This document shows positions 5,955 through 6,434 of a stretch of 6,434 nucleotides of DNA, in pieces. A program made the position numbers and the translations under genes. Source of the DNA: Pseudomonadota bacterium (GTDB lineage Bacteria; Myxococcota_A; UBA796; SXON01); contig SXOM01000235.1 of assembly GCA_005776735.1 (NCBI GenBank), forward strand, positions 1-6,434, read 5' to 3'. Numbering within the stretch: position 1 is the first letter of the stretch; the number at the start of each line of letters is the position of its first letter. The notes under the pieces are model-generated. The model saw only the letters and a list, made by a program, of their open reading frames with translations, searched no databases and was not told where the DNA came from.

Positions 5955-6011
5955 CTGTCTGCACCGATTTGGTGACGGGCGGCGCATCGGGCCCCGGTTA
6001 AGCCCGCCCGC

Positions 6012-6016
6012 GGAGG
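6012..6016 (+). promoter_or_regulatory. Shine-Dalgarno of prs
   Basis: GGAGG seven bases upstream of the ATG at 6024, a good ribosome binding site that fixes the prs start. Confidence 0.85.
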
Positions 6017-6023
6017 CCGCCCC

Positions 6024-6434
6024 ATGGAGATCCGCCTGTTCGCTGGCAACGCCAACCCCGTCCTCGCGCGGGGCATCGCCGAGCACCTGGGCTGCCCCGT
6101 CGGTTCGGCGCGGGTCAACCGCTTCTCCGACGGCGAGATCCAGGTGGAGATCGACGAGAACGTGCGCGGGCGCGACGTCTACCTCTTGCAGCCGACCTGT
6201 CGTCCGGCCAACGATCACGTGATGGAGCTGTTGATCATGGCCGACGCGTGCAAACGCGCCAGCGCCGGCCGGGTCACCGCGGTCATCCCGTACTACGGCT
6301 ACTCTCGGCAGGATCGCAAGGTCGCGCCGCGGGCGCCGATCACCGCCAAGCTGGTCGCCGACCTGATCCAGAGCTCCGGCATCGATCGTGTGGTCACGAT
6401 GGACCTTCACGCGGGCCAGATCCAGGGCTTCTTC
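6024..6434 (+). CDS. prs: Ribose-phosphate pyrophosphokinase, N-terminal 137 residues (cut by right edge)
   Basis: PRPP synthetase makes 5-phosphoribosyl-1-diphosphate from ribose-5-phosphate and ATP, feeding purine, pyrimidine, NAD, histidine and tryptophan synthesis in the cytoplasm. The visible part starts MEIRLFAGNANPVLARGIA and carries the class I hallmarks: RFSDGEIQVEI (residues 33-43), VYLLQPT (52-58), VIPYYGYSRQDRKVAPRAPI (87-106) with the nucleotide-contacting RQDRK, and VVTMDLHAGQIQGFF (123-137), the start of the PRPP synthetase signature with the metal-binding His129. The family is usually about 310 to 320 residues, so just under half is present. The start is supported by GGAGG and by alignment of the usual N-terminus. 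It is transcribed away from the surface lipoprotein gene; the two share the 97-bp intergenic region. Nothing unusual is seen in the motifs. Confidence 0.97.
   Translation, partial: MEIRLFAGNANPVLARGIAEHLGCPVGSARVNRFSDGEIQVEIDENVRGRDVYLLQPTCRPANDHVMELLIMADACKRASAGRVTAVIPYYGYSRQDRKVAPRAPITAKLVADLIQSSGIDRVVTMDLHAGQIQGFF

Larger units (their letters stand above)
5927..6023. promoter_or_regulatory. Divergent intergenic region between the repeat lipoprotein gene and prs
   Basis: These 97 bp must carry the promoters, or at least the leaders, of both the minus-strand surface lipoprotein gene and plus-strand prs. It is less GC-rich around 5960-5975 (ACCGATTTGGTGAC) and again at GGTTAA (5996-6001), where promoter elements for prs could lie, but the spacing between them is too long for a normal sigma-70 pair, so no promoter is called. 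Confidence 0.45.

Noticed and set aside
4865..6001. A 378-codon plus-strand open frame opposite the N-terminal half of the repeat lipoprotein
   Set aside because: Low-complexity Val/Ala/Arg product, antisense to a well-supported gene, and it runs into the prs leader without a ribosome binding site of interest.
5969..6001. TTGGTG...GGTTAA as a promoter for prs
   Set aside because: The gap between the two elements is about 21 bases, too long for a sigma-70 promoter, and neither hexamer is a good match.
4488..6410. A 640-codon minus-strand open frame spanning part of the repeats and antisense to prs
   Set aside because: It is an out-of-frame, Arg-rich reading of the repeat gene and crosses the whole prs coding region in antisense; prs is unmistakable.

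Overview
The window is very GC-rich DNA from a bacterium, most likely a member of the Myxococcota or a related 'deltaproteobacterial' lineage. This rests on the strong G/C bias at third codon positions, several lipoproteins with extremely short leaders, and a giant secreted protein made of aspartate-rich MopE/thrombospondin-3-like repeats ending in a lamin-tail domain, a combination common in that group. The assignment is inference; no rRNA or other decisive marker is present.

Layout from left to right. (1) Minus-strand operon, 1922 to 1: a 233-residue lipoprotein with a beta-barrel-like body, then a 279-residue alpha/beta-hydrolase lipoprotein, then the first 128 codons of an unrecognised protein that runs off the left edge. 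The three genes overlap at their stop/start junctions (GTGA, then TGATG) and are probably translationally coupled. (2) Plus strand, 1970-2518: a compact DUF374-type lysophospholipid acyltransferase, divergent from the operon across only 47 bp. (3) 2519-2584: a convergent intergenic gap filled by a nested GC-rich hairpin, a probable bidirectional terminator. (4) Minus strand, 5926-2585: an 1113-residue surface lipoprotein with a very short leader, two Ig-like domains, 16 Asp/Cys-rich repeat units (14 of the W/P-Y-D-G type, mostly exactly 46 residues long) and a C-terminal lamin-tail domain. (5) 5927-6023: a 97-bp divergent intergenic region with a perfect 6-bp-stem inverted repeat. (6) Plus strand from 6024: the first 137 codons of prs, ribose-phosphate pyrophosphokinase, cut by the right edge.

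The theme is the cell envelope: three putative lipoproteins and a lipid acyltransferase lie beside the housekeeping gene prs. The most informative structure is inside the large repeat protein. Its repeats show a nested duplication history: units 5-6-7 and 8-9-10 are a duplicated three-unit block (414 bp), and a separate AT-richer patch is shared by units 9 and 11. No CRISPR array, tRNA, rRNA, transposase or other obvious defence system was seen. The long open frames antisense to the repeats are composition artefacts.
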